Source: Microplitis mediator
Taxonomy: Eukaryota > Arthropoda > Insecta > Hymenoptera > Braconidae
Assembly: GCF_029852145.1 (NCBI RefSeq)
Contig: NC_079976.1
Location: 23,538,924 to 23,602,923, forward strand
Direction: 5' to 3'
Length of the DNA: 64,000 nt
Under the pieces are notes generated by a model. It was not told the origin of the DNA. It did not search any database and worked only from the letters and a program-made list of their open reading frames with translations. A program made the position numbers and the translations under genes. Shown piece after piece: positions 44,532 to 58,500 of the stretch (its first letter is position 1; each line of letters begins with the position of its first letter).

Positions 44532-46315
44532 CACTAATGCAAAAAATTAAAGGAGCAGAAAAATTTTATAAATTTTTTAGTGATTTTTGGAAGGCTGTAA
44601 CTTGGTGAAAAAAAATCGTATCGAAAATTTAAAAAAAGCATTTTATAGCTTGAAATCTCTAGTTAAGGTGTATTTTTTTCAAAATTTTTTAAAAGCTCCG
44701 ATTATTGCGCAAACATAAGAAATATCGCGAGACAAAAAATTTCTAAATTTTTTTTTTTTTTCCGAAGAGCCCACGGACCGCGGAAAAATTCTTTCAACTA
44801 AACGAATGCATACATCGTTTAGCATATTCATTCAGCTTCAATTTGGTTTTTTTTTTAACCTCGTAGGACGATTTGTCGCGGAGATATCAGTCTTCAAACA
44901 GAAAATGATCCTTTTGGCTTTGATCTTCGATATTTCAGGTACCAATGATCGCACAGAAAGTTGAAGGGCAGCGTTGAAAACTTGAATAAATTCCCTACAA
45001 GACCCTGTCATCATTTTTTGAAAAAAAAAATTTTTTTTATTTTTTACATCCATTAGAAGAAAGTACAAAAAAATGACTTTTTTTGGTTTTTTAGTAAATC
45101 AACCGCTACTCTGCAAATATCGATGAAAAAAATTATGTTGCCAGGGACTTTTTTAGCTTAATGTACCCCCAAGACCCCTGTAAATTTTTAAATTGATCTA
45201 TCGAACCGTTTTTTGGGAATCATCGATCAAAGTTTAGCTAAATAATTAAAGGAGCAAGTTTTGTTCCTTTAATTGTGTAATCATAATCAAAATGAAAAAT
45301 TTTTTTTTTTTCGACTTTTCTCAAATTTTTGCGTTGGTAACTCAGCAAATGCAAGGAAATGACAAAAAAAATGAAAAATTTCCAAAAAATGTCAAAAAAA
45401 AAATTTAGAACACAAAAAACAAGTTTCAATTTTTTTTTTCTTTGATTTTTTTTGACATTTTTTGGAAATTTTTCATTTTTTTTGTCATTTCCTTGCATTT
45501 GCTGAGTTACCAACGCAAAAATTTGAGAAAAGTCGAAAAAAAAAAAATTTTTCATTTTGATTATGATTACACAATTAAAGGAACAAAACTTGCTCCTTTA
45601 ATTATTTAGCTAAACTTTGATCGATGATTCCCAAAAAACGGTTCGATAGATCAATTTAAAAATTTACAGGGGTCTTGGGGGTACATTAAGCTAAAAAAGT
45701 CCCTGGCAACATAATTTTTTTCATCGATATTTGCAGAGTAGCGGTTGATTTACTAAAAAACCAAAAAAAGTCATTTTTTTGTACTTTCATCTAATGGATG
45801 TAAAAAATAAAAAAAATTTTTTTTTTCAAAAAATGATGACAGGGTCTTGTAGGAAATTTATTCAAGTTTTCAACGCTGCCCTTCAACTTTCTGTGCGATC
45901 ATTGGTACCTGAAATATCGAAGATCAAAGCCAAAAGGATCATTTTCTGTTTGAAGACTGATATCTCTGCGACAAATCGTCCTACGAGGTTAAAAAAAAAA
46001 CCAAATTGAAGCTGAATGAATATGCTAAACGATGTATGCATTCGTTTAGTTGAAAGAATTTTTCCGCGGTCCGTGGGCTCTTCGGAAAAAAAAAAAAAAT
46101 TTAGAAATTTTTTGGCTCGCGGTATTTCTCATGTTTGCGCAATAATCGGAGCTTTTAAAAAATTTTGAAAAAAATACACCTTAACTAGAGATTTCAAGCT
46201 ATAAAATGCTTTTTTTCAATTTTCGATACGATTTTTTTTCACCAAGTTACAGCCTTCCAAAAATCACTAAAAAATTTATAAAATTTTTCTGCTCCTTTAA
46301 TTTTTTGCATTAGTG
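44532..46315. mobile_element. 1.78-kb near-perfect palindrome, TA-flanked
   Basis: Two arms of about 870 bases, left 44532-45403 and right 45442-46315, are inverse copies with very few differences and a spacer of about 40 bases centred at 45423. Ends are CACTAATGCAAAAAATTAAA and its inverse, flanked by TA. Each arm encodes the same 76-codon frame (minus 45068-44838, plus 45779-46009), which shows the symmetry but is not recognised as a protein. Interpreted as a Tc1/mariner-like inverted dimer or foldback derivative. Confidence 0.85.
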
Positions 46316-46591
46316 TATATAATTTTTGTTCCGGGTAGAACGGTTTAATGCTGCAAAAATGCCGAAAATATGCAGTATAATTACGGTTTTAATGCTGTTA
46401 AAATACCGTATTTTTTCTGTTTTATTACCGTAAATATTCTGAATTTTTTTCGTAAATTTTTGGTAGTAATGCGGCAAAAAAACTGGCCAAAATAACTTGA
46501 ATAATACCATATTTATGCAGTATTTATACCGTATAATTCCGGTATTATTTCGGTATTTCCAAAACCGCGAGGGACTTCCATATAAATCAAG

Positions 46592-49500
46592 TTACAAAAA
46601 AATGCATGGTTGCCCGTTAAATTTTACAAAAGACTCATCACTCATACAATTGAAATCTTTAAAAAATTCTGGAACAGTTGAAATGGCATTCATAAAGAAA
46701 TATTCAAAGAGACCGTATTTATTATCAAACACTTTTGATTCTTTTGGAAGCAAAACACAGAAATGCTGTAATGTGTTAATCCAAAATAGTTGATTATTCG
46801 TGTAGGGTAATCCAGGTAGAGAGGGTTCAATTCCATTTTTAGTAAGCCAGTGTTGATAAGCTTGATATGAAACTTTATAAGCCAATTGTTCGCTAATTTG
46901 TGAACTTTCATATGATATAGTCCGCCATATAGACTGAAAATTGTAAAATTTTTTAAAATGGTTGGATTAAATTGTTGACAATTAATTAACGGATAATTAC
47001 CCGTTCTTTGAATCCTTCAAAAGAAAAGTTTCTGAATTGATGTTGGAAGCATGAAAATTTTTCATCATACGCATTTTGATTCGCACCTAAATATCTGATA
47101 TAGACCACTAATTCATTAGCGATGTAATAGCCAATGCGACCGTAATTAATGTACATTGGATAATTAATATCAAATCTTGGTTTCTCAAGCGCTGCCAAAG
47201 GTATATCTTTTAAATAGATTATTATTAATAAATATTTAGACAGTAGTGATAACGTAACAATATTATCCGAGAGAAAATTTTTTTATAAAATTTCATTATT
47301 TAAGGAAATTGTATAACATTCTGTGATGAATGTTTTTAATAACCTTCAATTTTTGTGAGTAGTGTATTGTATATAATGTTATATAATTTTACAACTTAAA
47401 ATTTATAGAATTCTACACAGAAAAAAACAATTTCTTGGCGCAAGAAATTTTTTGTATTATAAATTGGAAACAAAAATTTTCTTGAGACAAGAAAAAATTT
47501 CTCGGTTCGAAAAAATTTTTTCTTGCTCTAAAAAAATTTATTCTCGCTCCAAGAAATTTTAAGTTTTAAATTTATAATTCAAAAAATTTCTTGAGGCAAG
47601 TAAAATTTTTTTTGGGACAAATAAAAATTTCTTGCACTTAGAAATCCTTTTTTTCTGTGTATGAAACTTTATAAAGTTCTGTGAAATTCTATTTTTCCTT
47701 ATAAAATTTCGTAAAATTTAAATCCAGTCCCATGATGTTGATTTTTTAAGATTTTATAAAATTCCATAAAATTTAGATTTAGTGCTAACAATAGTGTTTT
47801 CTTTTACAGTTTTTGATGGTTTGTGAAGTCGTACAAAGTTCTGTTATTTGTCATCCCTAGCAGACCTGATTTACCGTAAATTTACGGTAATTTTACCGTA
47901 AATCTACCGTAGAATACCGTAAAATTCGAGTAGATTTACCGTAAATTACGGTAAACCCACCGTAAATTACGGTAAACCCACCGTAAATTACGGTAAATCC
48001 ACCGTAATTTACGGTAAATCGGTAGGGGAGAGTGGGGTCAATTGAACCAAGGGGCAATTGAACCAGTAAGCTTAAAAAATAAAAAAATGAGTCGTCCTCT
48101 TGGAATTATATTTTAATACACTAAACCTTAGTCTGACCAAAATTTGGAACCAATATGATAATTTACCTTCAAAAAATTCAAGTTTTTGTGTTTTTAGGCA
48201 TCTGAACTTTTTTTTCAGCTCTTGACAAATTGTTTAATAAGTTTTTAATTTTCAAATGTAATCCTAAAATTTTTTTTGTAATACCTTCTTTCATATATTA
48301 GTCATAAATTTCTAACTTTACATCTAGTAAAATAGTTCTTGAATATTTTTTTTTAAACTAATTATTTCAATAAAATCATATGGGGTCAATTGAACCAGTA
48401 CTCTCGGCAACGGTTGAACCACACAAATCACACTGTGAGCATTAGACATGCGCGCGCATCTTGACTGAATGTGAAAAAAAGCTAAACTAACCAAGAAAAA
48501 AAATAATTATATTGACAGAAGTTGTAAAAGTGATTGTTATAACATATAATGTTATATAAAATGATCAATATTATTAGAAGTATTGTAATTTCAGTTTTAA
48601 GCTGTAATGAATAGTAAATTATTCATTAAAGTCATTCGTTTGTGGTTCTAATACTCTTGGTTCAATTGTTCCCGACTAGTGGTTCAATTGCCCCCGCAAA
48701 GGGGACGATTGAACCATTTGATGCAGTTGTACAATTTCGTATTTATTAAAAATTTTCATCACTTTTTAAGTTATGTGCTTATGAGAAATGATAGTCTATA
48801 TAATAAAGTATAATTTTGTAAAAAAAAAAAGTTATCATTTTGCTTTTATTCATCTAAAAAAAAATGTTAAAGTATTTTTGGTTCAATTGACCCCACTCTC
48901 CCCTACTTTACGGTGGATTACCGTAAATTACGGCGGATATACCGTAAATTTACCGTCGAATACGATAAATCTATCGTAAAAAATTCGGGTGGATTACCGA
49001 ATTACCGTAATTTACGGTAGATTACCGTATTTCCGTATTTTACGGTAAATCCACCGTAATTTACGGTAAATCGGCATTTTATAGTGGATTACCGTAATTT
49101 ACGGTGGGTTTACCGTAATTTGGGTCCGTTAAGGATATATAATTTCATAAAATTTTACTGCACAAAATTTATAAAGTTTATCAAATTTTATATAAAAATT
49201 TTGTCACGGGTAGTGAATTGAGTAAGTACCAATTCTATTATAATAATTTGTAGGACCACCATCTTCAACTTGACTGAATAAATTTTTGGCGCCCAAACTC
49301 GTAATGTTATCATATTTATTTTCACTATCAAATAATTCTAAATTCAATAATGTATGAAAATAATTATTGGTATCAATCTCGAGATTTTCATAGTATTTAA
49401 CAAATTCATCGTCACTTTTGTATTTTTCCGCATAGCCAATAAAAATTGGAATATTTTTTATCATCTCGATACCCTTTTTCTTTGTGTCTTGGACCATCCA

Positions 49501-52500
49501 AGTCGATGAATTGATCAATTCTATTGTTTGGTTTTTTATATTTACAATCATATCTTTAATAGCCATATCGATGTCACTGTTGTAGTAATTTTTAGCGTAC
49601 AATAAATTAAGAGCGGGTGATAAATATTTTTTTATGACTCCTATGCAAGAGTGCGTGCGCGCCGTGTTCTTGCAATTTCGCGTCAAACAATATTCATGTC
49701 GTAGGTTCCGATATTCTTCCGTCAAGTAGGGAATTGTATTTTGAATTATTTTCCACACGGCGTAATTTGCTTGAACATGTTTCGGAGTTTTTTCTAAGAG
49801 TATTATGAAATCCGGGAGTGTAGGTGGCTCCAAGAAAGGAATGTCGGAAATTTTAACTGGAGTTTTTCGATTACGCAGGATAACATTGTCAATTAAATAT
49901 TGCCATTTTATTGATGGAAATTTATGAATTAATTCTTCGAATGTTATATCGTCTGAAAAAATGTTTTTATAGCGACGCATATTAATCTAAAAAAAACAAA
50001 CAAAAAGAATCATTACAGAACTTAAAATGCGTTAGAGTTAGAAAATAACATTATTACTTCTGAAATTTGCCATTCAAATTCAACGATTTCATCGATCTCT
50101 TTTGCAAATTCTTTTTTAAATCCCAGCAATGCATATACTTTTGTGATATAATTTTTGTAAGCGATAATTAAAGGATCTGAAAAACTTGAAATATTTTTCT
50201 CAAATTCTTGAGGTGGAATCTGTGAAAAAAAAAAACTTCTCACTATCCAAGAAATTTGTTAGATAAGTTGAAAGTGTTTGTTTATTATTACTTTTATTCG
50301 ATATTTCATTAACAATTTATCGTGTATCGGATAAAGTGATGGTTCAAAATCCAAAAAAGTGTTAATACTTAATCCGATTCTTTTGCTTTTGATAATGAAG
50401 TCCGCCCAATCAAAATTATATGTCATCCATTTGCCTCCTTGCAAAAGAGGCCAATTGCCCAGATCGTAAAGAATTTGAGTCAGAAGATCGAAAGCTTGTT
50501 GTCCAGTAGCTTCTACACAGTTAAATTACAAAAAAAAATAATTCATGGTTTAACTAATTATTTACCTTGTGATGAATTTATCATACACTAATTTTGGTAG
50601 TGTTTTTTTAATAATTATCAAATATTGATTTGTTAAATATTATATTGAGGGCCAGTTTTTCAATCCGGGTTTTTTTTCTGTAACGGCGGCTTAATCTCGC
50701 GAGATTAAAATATTATCGCTGTTTTGTTTATATATTGTAAAAAGTATAGCGCTATACTTATAAGTTCTCTATACAATCACGTGTATTTTGTGATTTTTAC
50801 AGGCATATTTTTAATTTGAATATTATAAGAACATATTCCCTTGTAGGAAAAAAAATATTGACAACGGGGCCAGTCTTGGCACAATACTGGGCTACCGAGG
50901 CTCGGCCTCCCAAGGTTGGTCCGAGATCCGACCAACGTTCAAGTGACAAGCCTTGGTTTGCCAGTCTTGGGACAAGGTTCAGCCATTATACAAGTGACAA
51001 GCCTTAGTTTACCAGTCTAAATAACAAATGGTACCTAAAAACCCCTGGCTTCTGTGAATAGCGTAACAGCCTAGTGGATAGAACGCTTGCCTAGCAGTCA
51101 TGAAGGACCAGGTTCGAGACCCAGCAAATGCAAAAAAAAATTAGTTTCATCGATCCACCTGATTTCTCTGTGTACAAATTTATTTCCATATGTTACCATC
51201 CCGCACATGTCTACTAATATTTTTTTTTTTAATTTATTTTTAATAAGCATAGGTGCTTATTTAGCAACAGTCGGCACAATACTGGCTCTCGATATTGGGC
51301 CAATACTTAGATGCAATCTTGGCACAATACTGGCATTGGTTATTGGGCCAATACTAAGATGCAGTCTTGGCACAACACTGTCACTCAAGCTTGGCTGGGT
51401 GTTATCATTTCAATGCTTAGACAGACTTGGGCCAAGCTTGGATTTCAAGCTTTCCCCAGAGTTAATAAGTCTTGCGCCAAGCGTCGGCCAAGCTTGGGCC
51501 TATTGTTTCTTCCTATAAGGGGTAATTAGAATGCACCTGTTTGACCGTAGCTTTTTTTTATTTTTAGGCTTAGGCTATAGCTTTTTGATAAATTCCTTAG
51601 AAAAAAATTTATACGCCCTTTCAGCTTGAGGTCACAAAATTTTCGAATTCCTAAAGTTAATAGGACCCATAATTAAAGACATACGCCCTTTTGGCTTTGG
51701 AAAATCTATGTTTAACTTTCATGCGTAAAAAATATTTACTAGTCAATTGGCGATAAATGAAAATTTATGCGCCCTTTTAGCATTGCAAAACTAAAAGAGC
51801 ACATAAATTAAGATGCGCCCTTTTACTTTTTGGCACGCGATATTTTTAGTTAATTGTTATTATAATATTTTTGAGACCCTTTTCCTCCGTGGAAGTTTAA
51901 AAAAACGCGAATTGAAAAACAATTTTAAGTGACAAGGGATCAAACAATATTAATGCAAGCTGTAGTAAAGTTGTCTACCTGAGCCGAAAAGAAGGGTGAC
52001 ATCACCCGTGTTTGCATTCATATTTCATCCTGTGTTACTCAACAAACGAAAACGAATTGAAACTTCAATCCGAGTCAATCTGATTTTTCAATTCTTTTTT
52101 TTTTTTTTGATTAAAAAGAATTGAGAAAATTCAATTCTCTAATTGGATGCACGGAAAAAAAAGAAATGTTGCTGCAACAGGAACATTCCTGTAACATGAT
52201 CTTGTGGCTGCAACAGGATATTCCTGTTACAGCTACAAGATCAGTCCTGTTGCAGTCATAGATATAATCTCAGATTCATAATAAGGGTAATAATGTGTAT
52301 TAGTGGAGTTGAGAATCAACGACGGTAATATATATTTTTTCTGCACACACAAACACACACACACACACACATATACATGTGCACACACACACGCGCACGC
52401 ACACATGTGAGCACAGACACACATCTATATACACGCACACGCACATGTGAGCACACATCCATTATATATTTGTCACGATTTCAAAACTATTCCTATGTCT

Positions 52501-55500
52501 GCAACAGGACTGGCCCTGTAGCTGCAACAGAGCCATGTCTTGTTGCAGCAACAGCTCTTTTTTTTCCGTGTGCCTCGAAAGAAAAGTTTAAATTTCTGCC
52601 GTGTTTAGCGAGAAGAAAGTCGTACTTTTCTCTTATAAAGGAAATAAATAATGAAAATCAGCAAATACGCAATTTTTCACGAAAACAAAGGCAACAATTC
52701 AAACTTTCAGGTGCAGATCTGATGAAAAATAGTAAACACACCACGGAGGAAGGTAGGACGTTCCACTCGGCGTGCTTGCCACCCTCACCTACGATTCTGG
52801 TGCGCAATCACACACGTGGACTGATATGTCCAATTTTACGCCTTTGGTGAATAATACACTATTTTATAAAATATTCATAACAACTATCAAAAAACTTCAA
52901 AATTTCTATTCGCAAGATCGAACACTGGTAAATAATGGGTTATGTAACTAGACATTTTTCATTTAATTTTACTTACCGTCACTCATGCATGTTTTGTAAA
53001 GATCATCGATAAGTTTAAATGGTTTAAAATCAACAGAACCAGTCCCCCTTTCAATTAAATCTCGTGCACGTTTGTTGACTGGACATTCTGCCAATTTCAT
53101 TCTTTCGTGGAAAGATAAAACTTTAGCATTACCGCAAACATACTGTTTAAAGTTGTCACAAGGATTGACACTTGTGTCACGGTGTCTTTCAATTTGTTCA
53201 GCTGAAATAGCAAACAATACTTCCATAATTTTACCACAATTACATTTCCACCACCAAATCAACACTCTACTTACCAGCTTCTAGAAAATCTTTATTGCAA
53301 ACTTTACTTCCATCTTTCTTCGTTACTAGAAATGTATATATTTAAAAAGTTGTAACGGGTATAATTGGGTTTTAATTATAAAATAGTCGAAGAGTAATTA
53401 ATTAATTAGTATCACAGAAAGACGTCAAATCAGTTTTGTATGTCACCAGAAAGTCAGAAGTTAGACGAAACAGAAAATATATATTGAAAGAAAATTAGTG
53501 AGTAAAAAGTATGAACGATTTAATCAATCAAAAGAAGTAATGGTTAATCTCTTAAATCAGACTGTATAAATTATCCAACTACCCCTTTTTGCTTGGTTTA
53601 GCTCGCCGGAGTCCAGGGTTCAAAAGGGGTTTTTAATTTATAGCCAGTGCTAATTAATCAAGTCAACAAAACTTTACTTTAACTAAACAAAAGAAACTCT
53701 TTTTTTTTTTAAAAGAAAGAAAACACAGATTTAGAAAAGAAATAAGAAACTAGGATTTATTATTTAATACTTACAATGGCTTCCAGCCCTTTTCTACTAC
53801 CTCTTACAATAATTAATATTAATAATTAAACGCGGTTTCAATATTATAAAATTACGGCTTGTTGTTTATTCAACAATTTACACGGTTTATTGCTAATTAA
53901 ACAATCTATACACGGTTTACACGGTTACACGGTCACACACATACTCAAAAGATTCGCGGTCTACCACGCGGTACTACCCCTCCCCGGGTGCTTCAGGGGA
54001 GTCTGGTCGACTACCCCGTCGGCCCTACACGAAGTCCCGTCCCAGAGGGTAAGTGGATGGCCTCCAACAAACCCCCACCTACGCGGATAGTTTCACCTAC
54101 CACCCCTTGGCAGAAGGCCTTGGAGTGGGGTCCCTTAAAACCTCCTCGAGAGAAATAGATTTCGCTTACCTGGCCCGGTCGGACTCCTGGTAAGTGACTT
54201 CCTTCTTGGTTGACTGGAATGGCCTTCCTTGACAACCTCTCGGGAGACTAAGTTGCCTCTACGGGCTTAAATGCGCGGTTTTATCTCTATATCTACCCGT
54301 TGTAGAGGTGAACGGGAATAAATTCCCTCGCCCTCTGTTGTTGACATCGAGAGTCTACTGTTGTAAAATATTTTCTAAGTCCCGAGTTAAAAAGTCAAAG
54401 GAAATCGAGAGAAATTAATTTTATCGTATGTAAAATTGAATTTAAAAGAAAAGAATTCGTTTAAGATGTTAAGTAAATACTAAGTCCCGAGAACTTAGCC
54501 GTGTGAGCGACGATAATCCGGGCGGACGGATAGAAAATGAAAGAATGAACGATTGAAATACTAGAGTTTATTTTAATTTCACCAATATTTCTCGTATTTC
54601 TGTTCATTTTATAATTCTTTCAATCTCTTAAAACTTTTAAACGTTTTATTCGAAACCTATATAAGCGTTTTTATTTTATTTCCTTTGATTTTGGTGCTCA
54701 GGACTTAGAATAATTTTCGCTCGGTCGCGCATTCACATACTTATACCGTACATCCATATAATTTTATATCTCGGTATATTCATTCGACTTAGATTTTAAA
54801 AGCACAGCCTTATAAGTGTAAATAATAATAATAACTCATTGTTAAGGAAAAATAATAATGTTTATATTAATGAAAGAAAAGAAAAAAAAGAAAGTATTAT
54901 ATACAAAAGTATAAGTCATATTAAATAGAAACATAAGTAATAGTTTTTAAGTAAATAGATAATAGAGTAGTATAAGTACAGTAGTAATTAATTTGTTTAA
55001 ACAAAGGAACATAATATTTAGAATTTTAGTCCTAGTTTTTAAGCCTACTAGTTTTAAGTGTAACCGATAGTCCAGTAGATATGAAAATAATAATTAGTGA
55101 ATAAGTAGTATTAAGTCATAGGTATAAGAAAATAGTAATAATAATAGTTTATAAATAATAATCACAGGTGTCCTCTGTTCTGGGTTCACTGGGTCACTCC
55201 ACCATCACACCCCTCCTACCTCAACAAAGAAAAGGGGATAGCCTGCTATCCTCTTTTCTTCCTGTCTTTTTATTCCTCTCGTTCCCTGAGTCTGGCCAGC
55301 ATGTCCCAGACAGTCTTCCCCGTCGGCTCTATCTTCGGCGTTGGACCTTTTACATACCGAGTCACCTTGTATACCCTCAATGTTTCATCGTAGGCGGTAA
55401 AACTTGCCTTCTTGGCCACAGTCTTTGGCCTTACTTCGGCTAGAGGGGTCAATGCTGCCAGTAGCCGCTGCAACGGTGTCTGGACCTTTTTCGGTGGCGG

Positions 55501-58500
55501 AAACAGATCCTCCGGGCTGGACTCAACGTACTCCGGATAGTCGGCTAATAGAGGTGCGTCATCGTAGTCAATCCAGCCAGCGTTGATGGTTGTTGCCAGC
55601 TGGGGACTGTCCCTTGAGGATGGGCCCGGGTTGGTAGCAAGTCCTTTCTTTGTTTTCCCAGGTTCGATTGTTGCTAGCTGGGGACCGTTCCTTCGGAATG
55701 GGCCCGGGTTGGTGACAATTACTTTAATAGGTCTCGTCGTGGTTGTCGCCTCGTTCCTGATCACTGGATTTACCTTTTTGATCAATTTGCCCAACTGGGG
55801 ACTGCTCGTTACGAGTGGGCCCGGGTTGGTCGCAGTCGATTCCCTTCTCTGTCCCCCTATCCTCCGTTTCTTCTTAGGGAAACTCGCTGTGGCTCGAGCG
55901 GGAAAGGCATCGTCGTTGTCGAGCTGCTCCTTACTGCTGACGTGGCCAGTATCGAGGTTGGTGCTCGTGGGATCGTTGTGTTTCCCACGGGGGCTCTCCC
56001 CAACCAGTTCGGCCGTTGACTGGGGACCGCTGATTACCAGTGGGCCCGGGTTGGTGGTCGCCTTTACTGGTTTGGCAAGTTTTATTATTTCGGCGCTGGC
56101 TGGCCGAATTACGGGCCTTTTGGTTGGCCTTTTGAAACCGGGCTTGGTCGGGTCGTATGGCTCGACCTTTTTGACCAGGTGGTACTTCACTTTTTGGACC
56201 TCCCTTAGCTGTATGTCGGGCCTTTTCCGGGTATTGGTGGCTGTACTTGACGAGGTAGTTGCTGAGGTAGTTGGGAGTGTGGTGATCTCGGTGCTTGTCT
56301 CGGTGGTTGGCTCGGCGATTGGCTCCAAAATCAGGCACGGCTGTTGTTGGACCATTCGCTCTAACAGCTCCATCTCCTCTTCCATCGTGAACTCTTGGAT
56401 AGTTGAAGCTTGCATCTATATACAATAGTTTTCAAAAGGGTTTACAATAGTGATAATCATACTGTTTCATTCATTCATTCATTCCTAAAACGTAACTGAG
56501 AGTTTACACGGTTCTCTTTTTTTTTATACGAGGTAGTAGAATAAAAGAGAAAAAAAAACATTTAAAGTGAATAACATATGATTTATATATATAAAAATGA
56601 TATATATATAATTTATCTTTACATGTGTTTATCATAAAAAAAAAATAAACTCCTCAAAGACAGAATAACTGATCCTAATTTTACCCCCTTTTTACGGGGT
56701 GGCCCACTTCAACCCGGGTCTCCGGTGATAGGGGGAGAATTAGCCTTTCTCGCCATAGCCCGAGTTATACGACGCGGTTGCAAAGTTTCGTCTAATTCTG
56801 GTTCCGTTTGTTCGTGGTCGTGGTCAAGTTGTTCGTGGTCAAGTAGGTCGCGGTCAGGTTTCAGGGGATTTCCCTCGTGAAAGGGTTTTAGGTCTTTAAG
56901 GTGCGCGGTGAAGGTTTTACCTTCCTTGGTCACTTCGTATACCGAAGGTCCTACGACTTTCGTCACGGTAAAGCCCGTAGCGAACTTCTCTGCGAGTTTA
57001 GCCGAAAAATTATCAATCGCGGATGACAAGTGATGTTCTCTCTTGCTGACCAGATCCCCAGGAACTGGTTGCCAAGAACCTCGCTTTCGATTATAATACT
57101 TGGCTTGTCTCTCATAAGCCTGTGCCAAGTTTACTTTGACTAACTCCATTGTGTCCTCCAGAGTCTTCGCTGCCCGATGAGGGTCGTACACCTCGCTTTC
57201 CCCTTGTTCGGCGCGAGATCGTACCGATGACGGAGGCTGTATTTCGCGACCGTAGTTCAGGTATGCCGGGGAAAATTCCGTGGCATCGTGTTTCGCAGTA
57301 TTATACGCGAAGGCAAATTCCGGAACTTGCTTATCCCAGTTTCTCTGGTTTGTTCCGGCAAACTGCGCGATCATTGTACCAATTACCCGGTTCGTACGTT
57401 CAACGGGATTACACTGCGGCGAATATGGGGGTGTTCGGACGTGTCTTATCCCGAATTGCTGGAGCAAAGAAGTGAACTCTTTGCTGACAAAAGGGGTACC
57501 ATTGTCGGTAATAACTGTCTCTACCCTTCCAAAACGTAGCAGAACCCGTTCCTTAAACGCGTTGGTGATCGCGGAGGCTGTCTGTTGCCGTAACGGTTGG
57601 ACTTCTATCCATTTTGTGAATTTGTCTTGAAAGACTACCAAATAACACATTCCCCGTGAGGATCGCGGTTTTGGTCCAATTACGTCAGCAGCCACCACTG
57701 ACCATGGCCTCAGGGCCGGAATTGTCCCCATTGGGGCCGATGGTGGTTGCTGTGAGGCTTTATATGCTTGACATTTCACACATTGCCGCACATACTCAGT
57801 AATTTCGGCTCTCATACGCGGCCAGTAATATTGACTGGACACCCGAGCAATCGTTTTAGCGATTCCGCAGTGACCAGCCGAAGGCACATCATGGTTCTCG
57901 CGGATGATCTGTCTCACTCCCGCTGCTGGAATACACAGTTTCCAGACATTGCCTCGGTCTGCATAGTCTAGGCTATGATATCGATGCCGATATAATAAGT
58001 CTTGTTTCAGACAATACTCGGGGTATCTTTGAGGGTCATTCTTGACCCCTTTGACCGTTCGTTCATACCAAGAATCGCCAAGGTCAACTGCTTCGAGAAT
58101 TAAATCGGTTTCCGGTTCGTGAGGGTCATTTTCGTCGGAATTGGTAATAGTGCTTCGCGATAACGCGTCTGCTACTTTGTTCCATTTCCCTTTCCGATAA
58201 ACGACGTCAAACTCGTACTGTTGAAGGTAAAGATTCCATCTGGCTACCCGACCACTCGGACTCTCGATTGATCGGAGCCATTTCAGTGACTGGTGATCTG
58301 TAATGACCGTGAACTCATACCCTTCGAGGTATGGTCTCATTTTCTGAATCGCCCAGACCACTGCAAGACATTCTTTCTCGGTTACACTGTAATTCCGCTC
58401 GGCTTTGTTTAACGATCGACTCGCGTATGCGACGACTTTTTCTGCGCCGTCGTGTTCCTGTGTCAGGACAGCGCCTATTCCAACGTCGCTCGCATCCGTT

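Larger units (their letters stand above)
43835..46573. repeat. Inverted-repeat element with ATGCCGTAAA subrepeats, tRNA-like core and nested palindrome
   Basis: Left CCCTCGCGGTTTTG and right CAAAACCGCGAGGG. Arms carry AATGCCGTAAA/TTTACCG variants. A tRNA-like module (44362-44430) lies near the middle once the nested 1.78-kb palindrome is removed. The right end is 18 bases past the stop codon of the M13 gene, so the element occupies its 3' UTR or downstream region. Confidence 0.75.

Noticed and set aside
44838..46009. The 76-codon ORF found on both strands as a conserved gene
   Set aside because: It is one sequence seen twice because of the palindrome, with a Phe/Lys-rich composition and no similarity.
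15375..51125. Four tRNA-like modules as functional tRNA genes
   Set aside because: A- and B-boxes are present, but acceptor stems do not pair and the modules lie inside repeats; treated as SINE-like heads or pseudogenes.
53890..54235. Small ORFs inside the LTRs
   Set aside because: They recur unchanged in the other LTR and have no domain; they are chance frames in LTR sequence.
55600..56060. Functional 2A ribosome-skipping peptides in the third gypsy ORF
   Set aside because: NPGP is present four times, but the upstream D-x-E residues of the 2A consensus are missing in all copies; kept only as a pattern to test.
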